This document shows, in pieces, positions 26,158 to 35,894 of a stretch of 64,000 bases of DNA. A program made the position numbers and the translations under genes. The notes below the pieces were generated by a model. The model was given only the letters and a program-made list of their open reading frames with translations, did not search any database and was not told where the DNA came from. Each line of letters starts with the position of its first letter. The stretch's first letter is position 1. The stretch is from Hoeflea sp. IMCC20628 (GTDB taxonomy: Bacteria; Pseudomonadota; Alphaproteobacteria; Rhizobiales; Rhizobiaceae), in NCBI RefSeq assembly GCF_001011155.1, contig NZ_CP011479.1, forward strand, positions 3,056,501 through 3,120,500. Reading direction: 5' to 3'.

Positions 26158-27749
26158 TGCACGACCGCCCTATGACTGTTGGCGAAGCGCTTGTCGTGAT
26201 GCTGGAACAGGCCGGTGTCGACACCGTCTTCGGCATTCCCGGTGTTCACACCATCGAACTTTATCGCGGACTGGCCGACAGTGCGATCCGCCACATAACG
26301 CCGCGCCATGAACAGGGCGCCGGCTTCATGGCGGATGGCTATGCGCGGGTCACCGGACGTCCCGGCGTGTGCATTGTCATCACCGGCCCGGGCCTGACCA
26401 ACACACTTACGGCCATGGCGCAGGCGCGGGCCGACAGCATTCCGATGCTGGTGATCTCCGGGGTCAATGCGACTGCGACACTGGGCAATGGGCGCGGTCA
26501 TCTGCATGAACTCCCCGACCAGTCCGGACTTGTCAGCACCGTGGCGCTGCGGTCCTTCACGCTCACCGATCCGGCACAGCTGTCCGATGTGCTCGCGCAG
26601 GCTTTTGCCGTCATGACCAGCGGCCGCCCCGGCCCTGTACATATCGAGATTCCCACCGACATCATGAAGCTGCCTGCCGGAAAGCAGACCTTCACAATGC
26701 CGTTAAACCCTCGCCCGAACCCGTCGGCGGCTGATCTGGCGACGGCCCAGCGTATGTGCGCTGATGCAAAAATGCCGGTGATCCTGATTGGTGGCGGCGC
26801 TGTTGCTCACGCCTCGGCTGTCCGGAACTTCGCCCAGGCGCTTGATGCCCCGGTGATCAGCACCACCAATTCCCGAGGCATCATGGCGGGCCACGATCTC
26901 GATCTGCCCGCTAGCCCAAGCCTGGCCTGCGTCCGGGATTTGCTGATGACAGCTGATCTTGTACTGGCTCTGGGAACCGAATTGGGGCCGACCGATTGCG
27001 ACATGTATGAGGATGGCGGCTTCACGCTGCCCAAAAACCTGATCCGGGTCGATATCGACAGCGCTCAACTGGCGCGCGGACCATTGCCGGCCTTGCCGGT
27101 CACAGCTGACCTCGGCTCATTCCTTGACAACATGCTCTCGAACAGGGATGCGTGGGCACGAAAATCAACCGGTGACGGGGCAAAGCGCAGCAAGGCTGTG
27201 CGTGAACTCGCCTTGGCCGAGATCGGCGAGACGTATGGCAGCCATATCGATCTTTGCCACGAAATCTGGCGTGCCATGCCCGACGCCACACTGGTCGGAG
27301 ATTCAACCCAACTGATCTATGCCGGCAACATGTATGTTGAAGCGCCGCGGGAAACCGCCTGGTTCAATTCCGCCACCGGCTTTGGCACATTGGGTTACGC
27401 TGCACCAGCCGCGATTGGAGCTGCGCTCGGCCAACCCGGCCGCCCAGCTGTCGCACTTCTGGGCGATGGCGGGTTTCAGTTCACCCTGGCCGAACTCGGC
27501 AGCGCGCGCGATTGCAACGCCGATGTCGCGTTCCTGGTCTGGAACAATTCCGGTTACATGGAAATCGAGACATCAATGGTGTCGGCCAGCATAGCGCCGA
27601 TCGGCGTCACCCCATCGGCACCGGATTTCTCAATCGTGGCCAGTGCCTACGGACTACCGTCTCGACGAGTTGCAAGTCAGGACGAGCTGATCGCGGCACT
27701 CAAGGAACTTCCGCGACCCTGTCTGATCGAGTATCTCGCACCTCGTTGA
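26157..27749 (+). CDS. Thiamine-pyrophosphate enzyme, AruI-like (2-ketoarginine decarboxylase candidate)
   Basis: This 530-residue enzyme belongs to the acetolactate synthase-like family: N-terminal Pyr domain with FGIPGVHTIELYRGL and the conserved Glu in RHEQGAGFMADGYAR, a central domain, and a C-terminal PP domain with the TPP/Mg motif GDGGFQFTLAEL through NNSGYMEIE. AruI decarboxylates 2-ketoarginine to 4-guanidinobutyraldehyde. The tight overlap with an AruH-like aminotransferase supports that role; a general acetolactate synthase is less likely because no small subunit gene is present. A hairpin follows the stop. Confidence 0.8.
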   Translation: MHDRPMTVGEALVVMLEQAGVDTVFGIPGVHTIELYRGLADSAIRHITPRHEQGAGFMADGYARVTGRPGVCIVITGPGLTNTLTAMAQARADSIPMLVISGVNATATLGNGRGHLHELPDQSGLVSTVALRSFTLTDPAQLSDVLAQAFAVMTSGRPGPVHIEIPTDIMKLPAGKQTFTMPLNPRPNPSAADLATAQRMCADAKMPVILIGGGAVAHASAVRNFAQALDAPVISTTNSRGIMAGHDLDLPASPSLACVRDLLMTADLVLALGTELGPTDCDMYEDGGFTLPKNLIRVDIDSAQLARGPLPALPVTADLGSFLDNMLSNRDAWARKSTGDGAKRSKAVRELALAEIGETYGSHIDLCHEIWRAMPDATLVGDSTQLIYAGNMYVEAPRETAWFNSATGFGTLGYAAPAAIGAALGQPGRPAVALLGDGGFQFTLAELGSARDCNADVAFLVWNNSGYMEIETSMVSASIAPIGVTPSAPDFSIVASAYGLPSRRVASQDELIAALKELPRPCLIEYLAPR

Positions 27750-27753
27750 GCTA

Positions 27754-27772
27754 AAGCGGGTACGGCCCGCTT
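27754..27772. terminator. Hairpin between convergent AruI-like and ArgE-like genes
   Basis: A seven-base inverted repeat AAGCGGG-TACGG-CCCGCTT fills the 22-base space between two convergent genes. It has no clear T run but is placed to end both transcripts. Confidence 0.5.
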
Positions 27773-28938
27773 CAGGCACACAGCGTATCGAGAAGCCTGT
27801 CCATGAACGCTTCGCCGGCGGCAAGCTGTTCGAGCGACAAGAACTCGTCGGGCTGATGCGCCTGGGCGATGTCGCCGGGGCCGCAGATCACGGTGGAATA
27901 ACCGCGGGTCTGGAACTGGCTGCCTTCGGTACCGTAGCTGACCACGTGCCGGCCGTTGTCGCCGGTCAAGCGCCGCGCCAGCGTTTCGGCTGGGCCATCT
28001 GTCTCGGGCGTCAGCGCCGGGAGGCCAAATCCGCGCGTCAGATCAATTCCGGTATCGGGATGGATTTTCTGCATCTCGGCTGTCAGCTCGGCTGCCTTGG
28101 CTTCGAAGAGGCTTGCCCATTCCTCGGGGCTTTCCCCGGGGACAAAGCGGAATTCGATGAAGAAGTGGCAATCCTTGGCGGTGATGTTGTGCGCGGTGCC
28201 GCCTTCAATGGTGCCGACATGCAGCGTGGTGAAAGGCGGCTCGAACGGCGCGGCAAGTTCAGACGGTGTGCGCGCTACATTTTCGGCATTGCGCTGGTTG
28301 GCCCACTCGATCAGTTTTGCCGCCTGCATAATGGCGCTGACGCCATAGGGCAAAAGCGACGAATGGACCTCGAAGCCGCGGACATGGACCCGGTAGCCAA
28401 GCCCGCCCTTGTGGCCGGTGACCACCCGCATCATCGTCGGTTCACCGACAATGACTTCGCGGGCGCGCGGCAGAGCGCCGAGCATGGTTTCAACCAGATC
28501 AACGACAGCGACACAGCCGACTTCTTCATCAAATGACAGCGCCAATTGCAAAGGCCGCATGAGCGGGCGTGTCGAGGCGCGCGCCATGGCGAGCAGCGCC
28601 AGCGCATCAAAGCCCTTCATGTCGCAGGACCCGCGCCCGAACAATTTTCCATCCCGCTCGGTCAGTGCCCAGGGATCGGTTGACCAGTTCTGGCCCTCGA
28701 CCGGAACCACATCGGTGTGACCTGACAAAATGACGCCGCCGTCGATATTCGGACCGGTCTGGGCATAGAGATGCGCCTTCGTGCCGCAGGGGCTGGGGAT
28801 CCGCTCCGAGGCAATTCCGAAGCTCTCGAGATAGGATTCTACCCACTCGACAAGCGGCAGATTGGTGTCCCGGCTTACCGTAGGGAAGGAAACCAGCTTT
28901 GCCAGAATGTCTCGAGAATTAGAATATTTTTCCATCAT
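27772..28938 (-). CDS. M20-family metallopeptidase, acetylornithine deacetylase (ArgE)-like
   Basis: This 388-residue enzyme starts at ATG 28938 with GGGTAA upstream (a TTG at 28947 or ATG 28935 are alternatives). Zinc-site motifs of the M20 family are visible: GHTDVVPVEGQNW, GRGSCDMKGF and SFDEEVGC, with EGSQFQTRG and the final His in PGDIAQAHQPDEF. The pattern matches acetylornithine deacetylases, which hydrolyse N-acetylornithine; related members act on other N-acyl amino acids. It is separate from the neighbouring arginine-type operon but functionally compatible with it. Confidence 0.85.
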   Translation of the reverse strand: MMEKYSNSRDILAKLVSFPTVSRDTNLPLVEWVESYLESFGIASERIPSPCGTKAHLYAQTGPNIDGGVILSGHTDVVPVEGQNWSTDPWALTERDGKLFGRGSCDMKGFDALALLAMARASTRPLMRPLQLALSFDEEVGCVAVVDLVETMLGALPRAREVIVGEPTMMRVVTGHKGGLGYRVHVRGFEVHSSLLPYGVSAIMQAAKLIEWANQRNAENVARTPSELAAPFEPPFTTLHVGTIEGGTAHNITAKDCHFFIEFRFVPGESPEEWASLFEAKAAELTAEMQKIHPDTGIDLTRGFGLPALTPETDGPAETLARRLTGDNGRHVVSYGTEGSQFQTRGYSTVICGPGDIAQAHQPDEFLSLEQLAAGEAFMDRLLDTLCA

Positions 28939-29193
28939 TTTACCCAAACCAATGTTGTGATTTTCGAGTTACAGCCGATTTCCACATCTTTGTTCGCTCT
29001 GAGGAGCCTTGTCCATAGCCGGTTCTGCGGGAAATCTCCTGTCGAATGACGCGGCGTTTGAACACTTATCACTCAATTTCAAAAACCCCACTGGTCAACC
29101 ACGGGAAAATTGGTCAATAGTAAGGGCAACCGGCAATCGAAAGATCAGACCGGCAACAAAAAATAACGGGAAAACATTCCCGAGGGGTACAGT
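28939..29193. promoter_or_regulatory. Divergent intergenic region (argE-like / dppD) with direct repeat
   Basis: This 255-base non-coding region separates the peptidase gene from the dipeptide-type transporter operon. The heptamer TGGTCAA occurs twice, at 29092-29098 and 29111-29117, 19 bases apart start to start (two helical turns). It is followed by an A-rich stretch and the ribosome site GAGGGG before ATG 29194. The repeat is a plausible regulator site of unknown owner. Confidence 0.4.
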
Positions 29194-30205
29194 ATGCCAG
29201 ACACGGCTTTGCCAATTCTGGATGTTAAAGGGCTTAATACGGTTTTCCGTACCCGCGGCGGTGAAGTGCACGCGGTGAACTCAGTCGACTTCCATCTACA
29301 TCCCGACGAATTGCTCGGCGTGGTGGGGGAAAGCGGTTCCGGAAAATCGGTGACCATGATGTCGCTGTTGCGGCTGTTGCCGTCTCCGCCTGCGGAGATG
29401 CGGAACGGTACGGTGATGTTCGATGGTCAGGACCTGCTCAAGATCAGCCCGGAGGAACTGCGACAGGTGCGCGGGTCCAAAATCGGCTTCATCTTTCAGG
29501 ACCCTATGACATCTCTCAATCCGGTCTATACGATCGGCTTTCAACTGGCGGAGCCGTTGCGGGCGCATCTCGGTCTCTCAAAAGCCGAGGCACGAACGCG
29601 TTCGATTGAGCTTCTGCAACTGGTCGGCATTCCAGATCCCGAACGACGGCTGAAGGATTTTCCGCATCAGTTCTCAGGTGGCATGCGTCAGCGCGTGATG
29701 ATCGCCATTGCACTGGCCTGCGATCCGAAGGTGCTGATCGCTGACGAGCCGACGACGGCGCTGGATGTCACCCTTCAGGCACAGATCATCGAGCTGGTGA
29801 AAGACCTGCGCCGGAAGCTCGGCATGGCGATTATCTGGATCACCCACGATCTTGGCGTCATTGCCGGAATCGCTGACAGGGTGATGGTGATGTATGCCGG
29901 CCAGGTGGTCGAAGAAGGTCCGGTCAACCAGATTTTCAAGGACCCGCAGCACCCCTACACGCAGGCTTTGCTGAAGACCGTGCCAGCCGTACGCGGCCCG
30001 CGCGCCGAGAAATTGCAGGTCATCGAGGGGCAACCGCCGATCATGTACGAGGCGCCGGTTGCTTGCTCGTTCCGCAACCGGTGCAAATATGCCTTCGACC
30101 GGTGTGCGGTGGAAAATCCGGCTCTTTATGCAACGGCAGCGCCGGGGCATCGCGCCGCCTGTTTCCTGCTGGACAAGGCGTCAACGCCAGAGCCGGAGGC
30201 CGTCA

Positions 30206-30213
<8 letters not shown>
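29194..30213 (+). CDS. dppD: Dipeptide/oligopeptide ABC transporter ATP-binding protein (DppD type)
   Basis: This 339-residue ATPase has Walker [11 protein letters not shown], signature [15 protein letters not shown], Walker [15 protein letters not shown] and H-loop [10 protein letters not shown]. The C-terminal extension carries the cysteine motif [14 protein letters not shown] typical of Dpp/Opp ATPases, which in some relatives binds an Fe-S cluster. It opens a five-gene operon with dppF, the binding protein and two permeases. The dppF start overlaps its stop by eight bases. The substrate may be peptides or another family 5 solute. Confidence 0.92.
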
Positions 30214-31261
<1,048 letters not shown>

Positions 31262-31282
31262 AAGTTCAAAAAGGAGACAGCC

Positions 31283-32983
31283 ATGAGACTTAAGACCATT
31301 CTGATGGGCGCCGTTGCCGCGATGGCGATTGCACCTATCGCCCATGCCGAACGCGGCACAGACGGCGACGTCAAGATCATTTACTGGCAGGCGCCCTCGA
31401 TCCTCAACCCGTACCTCTCGGGCGGCACCAAGGACATTGAAGCTTCCTCGCTCATCGTCGAGCCGCTGGCACGCTTTGACGAAAAGGGAGCTCTGGTTCC
31501 CTATCTTGTCGACGAAATCCCGACCGTTGAAAACGGCGGTGTTTCCGCTGATCTGACATCGATTACCTGGAAGCTGAAGGAAGGCCTGTTGTGGTCTGAC
31601 GGCACCCCAGTGACCTCGGCTGACGTCAAGTTCACAGCAGACTACTGCATGGCGCCAGACGGGGGCTGTGCCCAAAGCGCAAAATTCGACAATGTCGAAA
31701 GCATTGAAACACCCGACGACCTTACGGTCATCGTCAAGTTCGACTCGCCGAAGCCTGTTCCGTATGCTGCGTTTGTTGGTGGTCAGTCGCCAGTCATCCA
31801 GGCAGCACAGTTCAAGGATTGCCTTGGCGCGAAGGCCCAGGAATGCACCTCGGCCAATTTTGGCCCGATCGGCACCGGACCGTTTGTCGTCACCGACTTC
31901 AAGCCGAACGACGTCATCACCATGAAGGCCAATGAAAACTATCGCGACCCCGCCAAGCCGGCGTTTGCGACACTGACCTTCAAGGGCGGCGGCGACGCGG
32001 CTTCTGCCGGTCGCGCGGTTATGGAAACCGGCGAATTCGACTATGCGTGGAACCTGCAGCTGGCTCCCGAAGTCATTGCCCAGATGGCAGAAGGCGGCAA
32101 GGGCACGCCTGTTTCCGGTTTCGGTACGCTGGTCGAGCGCATTGAAATGAACATGACTGATCCATCGCCTGACTTGGCTGAAGGCGAGCGTTCAACTGCC
32201 AAGCATCCGCACCCGATCCTTTCCGATCTCAAGGTACGGCAGGCGCTTTCCATGGCCATCGACCGCACCCTGCTGGTTGAAATCGGTTACGGCCAGGCCG
32301 GACGTCCGACCTGCAACCTGGTGCCTGCACCGGAACTGTTTGCTTCGCCCAACACGGATTGCATTGCTCAGGATGTGGACGGTGCCAAGGCACTTCTGGA
32401 TGAAGCCGGCTGGGCCGTTGGTGGTGATGGCGTCCGCGAAAAGGACGGAAAGAAGCTCAAGCTTCTGTTCCAGTCTTCAACCAATGCCGTGCGTCAGGAC
32501 TTCCAGGCGCTGATCAAGCAGTGGTGGTCTGACGTCGGCGTCGAAACCGAACTCAAGAACATTGACGGTTCGGTGTTCTTCGGCGGCGATCCGGCTTCTC
32601 CCGACACCTTCCAGAAGTTTTATGCGGACGTGGAGATGTACGCCAACAACTTCGACGGCACCGATCCGGAGCAGTATCTTGGCCAGTACACCTGCGAGAA
32701 GGCTCCTAAGCCTGAATCACAGTGGCAGGGTGAGAACATCAACCGCTACTGCGATCCGGCTTATGACGAACTGGTCGCCGAGCTCGGCAAAACCGGCGAA
32801 ATCTCCAAGCGCGCCGAAATCGCCAAGAAGCTCAACGAGATGATCACCAAGGAATCGATGACAATCGTACCGCTGGTCGATCGTGGCCGCGTTTCGGCGC
32901 ATGCCAACAGCCTCGGCGGTGTTGTGCTCAACACCTGGGATTCCGAACTTTGGAATGTCGCGGACTGGTACCGCATCAAGTAA
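31283..32983 (+). CDS. dppA: ABC transporter substrate-binding protein, family 5 (DppA/OppA type)
   Basis: This 566-residue periplasmic protein has a strong ribosome site (AAGGAGA) and a Sec signal peptide (MRLKTILMGAVAAMAIAPIA, cleavage after AHA near 22). Family 5 motifs include the TWKLKEGLLWSDGTPVTSADV-like segment near residues 95-115, GTGPFVVTDFKPND and VRQALSMAIDRTLL. Several cysteines in pairs (YCMAPDGGC, CLGAKAQEC) suggest disulfides. It sits between the ATPase and permease genes, with a hairpin behind it. The ligand cannot be read from sequence; peptides, opines or sugars are all possible. Confidence 0.9.
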   Translation: MRLKTILMGAVAAMAIAPIAHAERGTDGDVKIIYWQAPSILNPYLSGGTKDIEASSLIVEPLARFDEKGALVPYLVDEIPTVENGGVSADLTSITWKLKEGLLWSDGTPVTSADVKFTADYCMAPDGGCAQSAKFDNVESIETPDDLTVIVKFDSPKPVPYAAFVGGQSPVIQAAQFKDCLGAKAQECTSANFGPIGTGPFVVTDFKPNDVITMKANENYRDPAKPAFATLTFKGGGDAASAGRAVMETGEFDYAWNLQLAPEVIAQMAEGGKGTPVSGFGTLVERIEMNMTDPSPDLAEGERSTAKHPHPILSDLKVRQALSMAIDRTLLVEIGYGQAGRPTCNLVPAPELFASPNTDCIAQDVDGAKALLDEAGWAVGGDGVREKDGKKLKLLFQSSTNAVRQDFQALIKQWWSDVGVETELKNIDGSVFFGGDPASPDTFQKFYADVEMYANNFDGTDPEQYLGQYTCEKAPKPESQWQGENINRYCDPAYDELVAELGKTGEISKRAEIAKKLNEMITKESMTIVPLVDRGRVSAHANSLGGVVLNTWDSELWNVADWYRIK

Positions 32984-32993
32984 TGCAGAAAAC

Positions 32994-33021
32994 GGATGGT
33001 CCCGCTCCGGCGGGGCCATCC
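32994..33021 (+). terminator. Intercistronic hairpin between dppA and dppB
   Basis: A 12-base stem (left arm GGATGGTCCCGC, right arm GCGGGGCCATCC, one G-U pair, loop TCCG) lies in the 88-base gap after the binding-protein gene. The T run ATTTTT comes only about 12 bases later, so partial termination or 3' protection is more likely than full termination. Confidence 0.65.
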
Positions 33022-33071
33022 ATGCTTGCTGCGATTTTTCCGCGCCATACTGCTGAACCGAGGCGTCGCCA

Positions 33072-34079
33072 ATGCTGACATTCATATTCAGACGACTCAT
33101 GTTGGCCGTACCGACGCTTGTGCTCATCAGTCTGATCATTTTCCTGCTGCTGGATCTGGCGCCTGGCGATCCGCTCGCCAACCAGCCGCTCAGTATCCCG
33201 CCGGATGTGCGCCAGAAGATGCGCGATGCACTCGGGCTCGATTCGCCTGCCTATATCCGTTACCTGCTCTGGGCCAAGCAGTTCTTCTGGGTCGAGCCAC
33301 TGGTGTTCATCGACTGGGCGGTTGGAACGAGTTTCTCCGAAGGCATGCAGCGCATTGTCTCCTGGCAATTCCGCGCACCGGTCTTCGACATCATCATCCA
33401 GCGCTTGCCGCAGACGGCCTGGGTTGTCGGACTTGCCTATGTGGTCGGCGTGATGATCGCCCTGCCGATCGGCATCATTTCGGCCTACAAGCAATATTCC
33501 TGGTTCGATCAAATCGGCACCTTCGTGTCGATGATCGGATTTTCGGTGCCGCCATTCTTCTCGGGCGTGCTGATGATCGTGTTTTTCGCAATCATGCTGC
33601 CCTGGTTTCCATCGATTTACGACACCACGCTGGTGGTCAATGATTTCGAGAGCTTTGGCCAGCAGGTCAGGCAGATGACCCTGCCGGTCCTGGTGCTGGC
33701 CTTGCAGACAACGGCGCAGTTGTCGCGGTTCATGCGCGCCTCGATGCTCGACAATCTCAATCATGATTATGTCCGCACCGCGCGCGCCAAGGGCATGACC
33801 GAGAAAGTGGTGTTGCTGGTGCATGTGTTGCGCAACTCGATGATCCCGGTGGTCACCGTGATCGCGCTGGGCATTCCCTCGATTTTTGGCGGCGCCATCA
33901 TTACCGAACAGATCTTCAAGGTGAATGGCCTGGGGCAATTGCTGATCACCGCCATCTACGCCAATGACCTGCCGATGGTGCAGACGCTTGCCTTCATCTT
34001 CGCTGTGCTGATCGTGCTGTGCAACCTGATCGCGGACGTTCTCTACGGCCTGCTTGATCCGAGGATCCGCTATGACTGA
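33072..34079 (+). CDS. dppB: Dipeptide-type ABC transporter permease (DppB type)
   Basis: This 335-residue permease begins MLTFIFRRLMLAVPTLV, the usual DppB amphipathic start and first helix. The EAA loop region DYVRTARAKGMTEKVVLLVHVLRNSMIPVV is split across residues about 230-260. DppB forms the membrane channel with DppC. Its stop overlaps the start of dppC by eight bases. Confidence 0.92.
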   Translation: MLTFIFRRLMLAVPTLVLISLIIFLLLDLAPGDPLANQPLSIPPDVRQKMRDALGLDSPAYIRYLLWAKQFFWVEPLVFIDWAVGTSFSEGMQRIVSWQFRAPVFDIIIQRLPQTAWVVGLAYVVGVMIALPIGIISAYKQYSWFDQIGTFVSMIGFSVPPFFSGVLMIVFFAIMLPWFPSIYDTTLVVNDFESFGQQVRQMTLPVLVLALQTTAQLSRFMRASMLDNLNHDYVRTARAKGMTEKVVLLVHVLRNSMIPVVTVIALGIPSIFGGAIITEQIFKVNGLGQLLITAIYANDLPMVQTLAFIFAVLIVLCNLIADVLYGLLDPRIRYD

Positions 34080-34992
34080 TGCCCCGATTATAGCCCCGGC
34101 AGGGCCCGACACCTCCGGCCGCTCGCAGTGGTGGGATGTGTGGGATCAGTTCAAGACCCACAAAGGCGCGCTGTTTGGCGCCGCCATCTTTCTGTTCATC
34201 GTGCTGGCGGTGACCATCGGTCCGTTTATCTGGACGCTGGAGCCGACCTTCATTGACATCCGGGCCCGCAATTCCGGACCGATGATGGCTCACCCCTTTG
34301 GCACCGACCAGTTGGGCCGTGATATCCTGGCGCGGATGATGGCGGGCGGACAGGTGTCCATCGCCGTTGGCCTGACCGCCATGCTGATCAGTGTGCTGCT
34401 GGGTACGCTTGTCGGTGTGACCTCCGGATTTTTCCAGAGACTTGACGGTCTTCTGATGGGGTTGACCAACCTGTTTCTGGCGCTGCCGCTGTTGCCGCTG
34501 CTCTTGGTCATGGTGATGCTGTTTCGCGAGACGCTGGCGCGCAGTTTCGGGCCCGAGATGGGGACCTTCATCCTGATCGTTTCGGCCATCGGGGTGACCA
34601 GCTGGATGCAGACCGCGCGCATTGTGCGGGGCGAAGTTCTGGCGCTCAAGGAACGCGAATTCGTGCTGGCAGCCCGGTCTATCGGCACCCCGTCGCGGCG
34701 CATGATCCTGCGTCACATCCTGCCCAATGTGCTCTCCCCGATCATGGTCTCGGCAACGCTCGGGATCGCCACGGCGATCATCACCGAATCCGCGCTGTCG
34801 TTCCTCGGGCTCGGCTTCCCGCCGGATTTTCCGACCTGGGGCCGGTTGCTGTTTGATGCGATCGATTATCTGCAGCAGTATCCCGAGCGGGTGTTCTGGC
34901 CGGGACTGGCGATTTCGCTGACCGTGCTGAGCGTCAACTATATCGGTGATGGCCTGCGCGACGCGCTCGATCCGCGCATCCGCGGACGCTGA
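34072..34992 (+). CDS. dppC: Dipeptide-type ABC transporter permease (DppC type)
   Basis: This 306-residue permease starts at ATG 34072, with GAGGA inside the end of dppB. It has the HPFGTDQLGRDILARMMAGG motif of DppC proteins, five to six membrane helices, the EAA loop around EREFVLAARSIGTPSRRMI, and ends with DALDPRIRGR as is typical. It is the last gene of the transporter operon and converges on a transglutaminase gene 14 bases away. Confidence 0.92.
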   Translation: MTDAPIIAPAGPDTSGRSQWWDVWDQFKTHKGALFGAAIFLFIVLAVTIGPFIWTLEPTFIDIRARNSGPMMAHPFGTDQLGRDILARMMAGGQVSIAVGLTAMLISVLLGTLVGVTSGFFQRLDGLLMGLTNLFLALPLLPLLLVMVMLFRETLARSFGPEMGTFILIVSAIGVTSWMQTARIVRGEVLALKEREFVLAARSIGTPSRRMILRHILPNVLSPIMVSATLGIATAIITESALSFLGLGFPPDFPTWGRLLFDAIDYLQQYPERVFWPGLAISLTVLSVNYIGDGLRDALDPRIRGR

Positions 34993-35006
34993 ACGGCCTG
35001 TCAGAC

Positions 35007-35894
35007 CTATTCGCTGACCGGAGCCACGTCGACTGACTGATTGCTGGTCTGCCCGCCAGCCGTGCGCATGGCGCCGCGCACCGGGGCGACGTCGGCATAA
35101 TCGCGACCATAGCCGACCACGATATGATCGGTTCCGGCAAATGTTGCATTGGTCGGATCATATTCGACCCAGCCGACGCCGGGACCGCACCAGGCCGACA
35201 CCCAGGCATGCATGGCATCTGCACCTTCAAGCCGTTCCTGTCCGGGCGGCGGCAAGGTTCTCAAATAGCCGCTGACATAGCCCGAGGGAATGCCAAGGCT
35301 CCTGAGCGCGATGATCATGATATGGGTGAAATCCTGACAGACACCATGCCGATTGGCAAAGGCTTCCGCCGCCGGCGTATCCACCGTGGTGGCGTCTGCG
35401 TCAAAGCGCATTTCCCGGTGCAGCGCCAAACCCAGCCCGGCGACGATGTCTGCGCAAGGCTCGCCAGTGCGAAGATGATGTCGGGCCCATTTGGCAATCG
35501 CTGCATCCGGCCTGGCATAGGAGGACGCAGCCAGAAAATGCAACGGTGAGCGGGGTCCGAGATCGGTCTCGGCTTCAATCGCCCTGGCGAGGCTGGGCAG
35601 ATCAACCGAAGCCGCACGGGGTTCGGCGCCACTGGTGACCTCAACCCGGGCTCTGAGCGCCATCACGATGTTGCTGTGCGGTTCGTTGAACGCCATTTCG
35701 GTCAAGCGGTTGCCGAAAAAATCTTCACGCTCGGCAAGCATTGCCGGTTGCGGGTCTACATCCACACTGCCGGCAATCAGCCGCTGACGGCCTTCGATCA
35801 CCATCGGCATGGCCCGCAGGATCTGACGGGCGCCGGCGGCAGGCGCCTGAAAATCATAGTCGATGGTCAGTCTGATATCGTAGAGCATCGCCAT
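35007..35894 (-). CDS. Transglutaminase-like cysteine peptidase
   Basis: This 295-residue protein starts at ATG 35894, overlapping the upstream stop by one base (TGATG). It has an N-terminal bacterial transglutaminase-associated beta domain (about 1-85) and a transglutaminase core with the full triad: Cys186 in RHGVCQDFTH, His229 in ADAMHAWVSA and Asp246 in VEYDPTNA. Such proteins are predicted peptidases or amidases that accompany ATP-grasp/alpha-E proteins in a conserved three-gene neighbourhood seen here. The natural substrate is unknown. No signal peptide is present, so it acts in the cytoplasm. Confidence 0.88.
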   Translation of the reverse strand: MAMLYDIRLTIDYDFQAPAAGARQILRAMPMVIEGRQRLIAGSVDVDPQPAMLAEREDFFGNRLTEMAFNEPHSNIVMALRARVEVTSGAEPRAASVDLPSLARAIEAETDLGPRSPLHFLAASSYARPDAAIAKWARHHLRTGEPCADIVAGLGLALHREMRFDADATTVDTPAAEAFANRHGVCQDFTHIMIIALRSLGIPSGYVSGYLRTLPPPGQERLEGADAMHAWVSAWCGPGVGWVEYDPTNATFAGTDHIVVGYGRDYADVAPVRGAMRTAGGQTSNQSVDVAPVSE

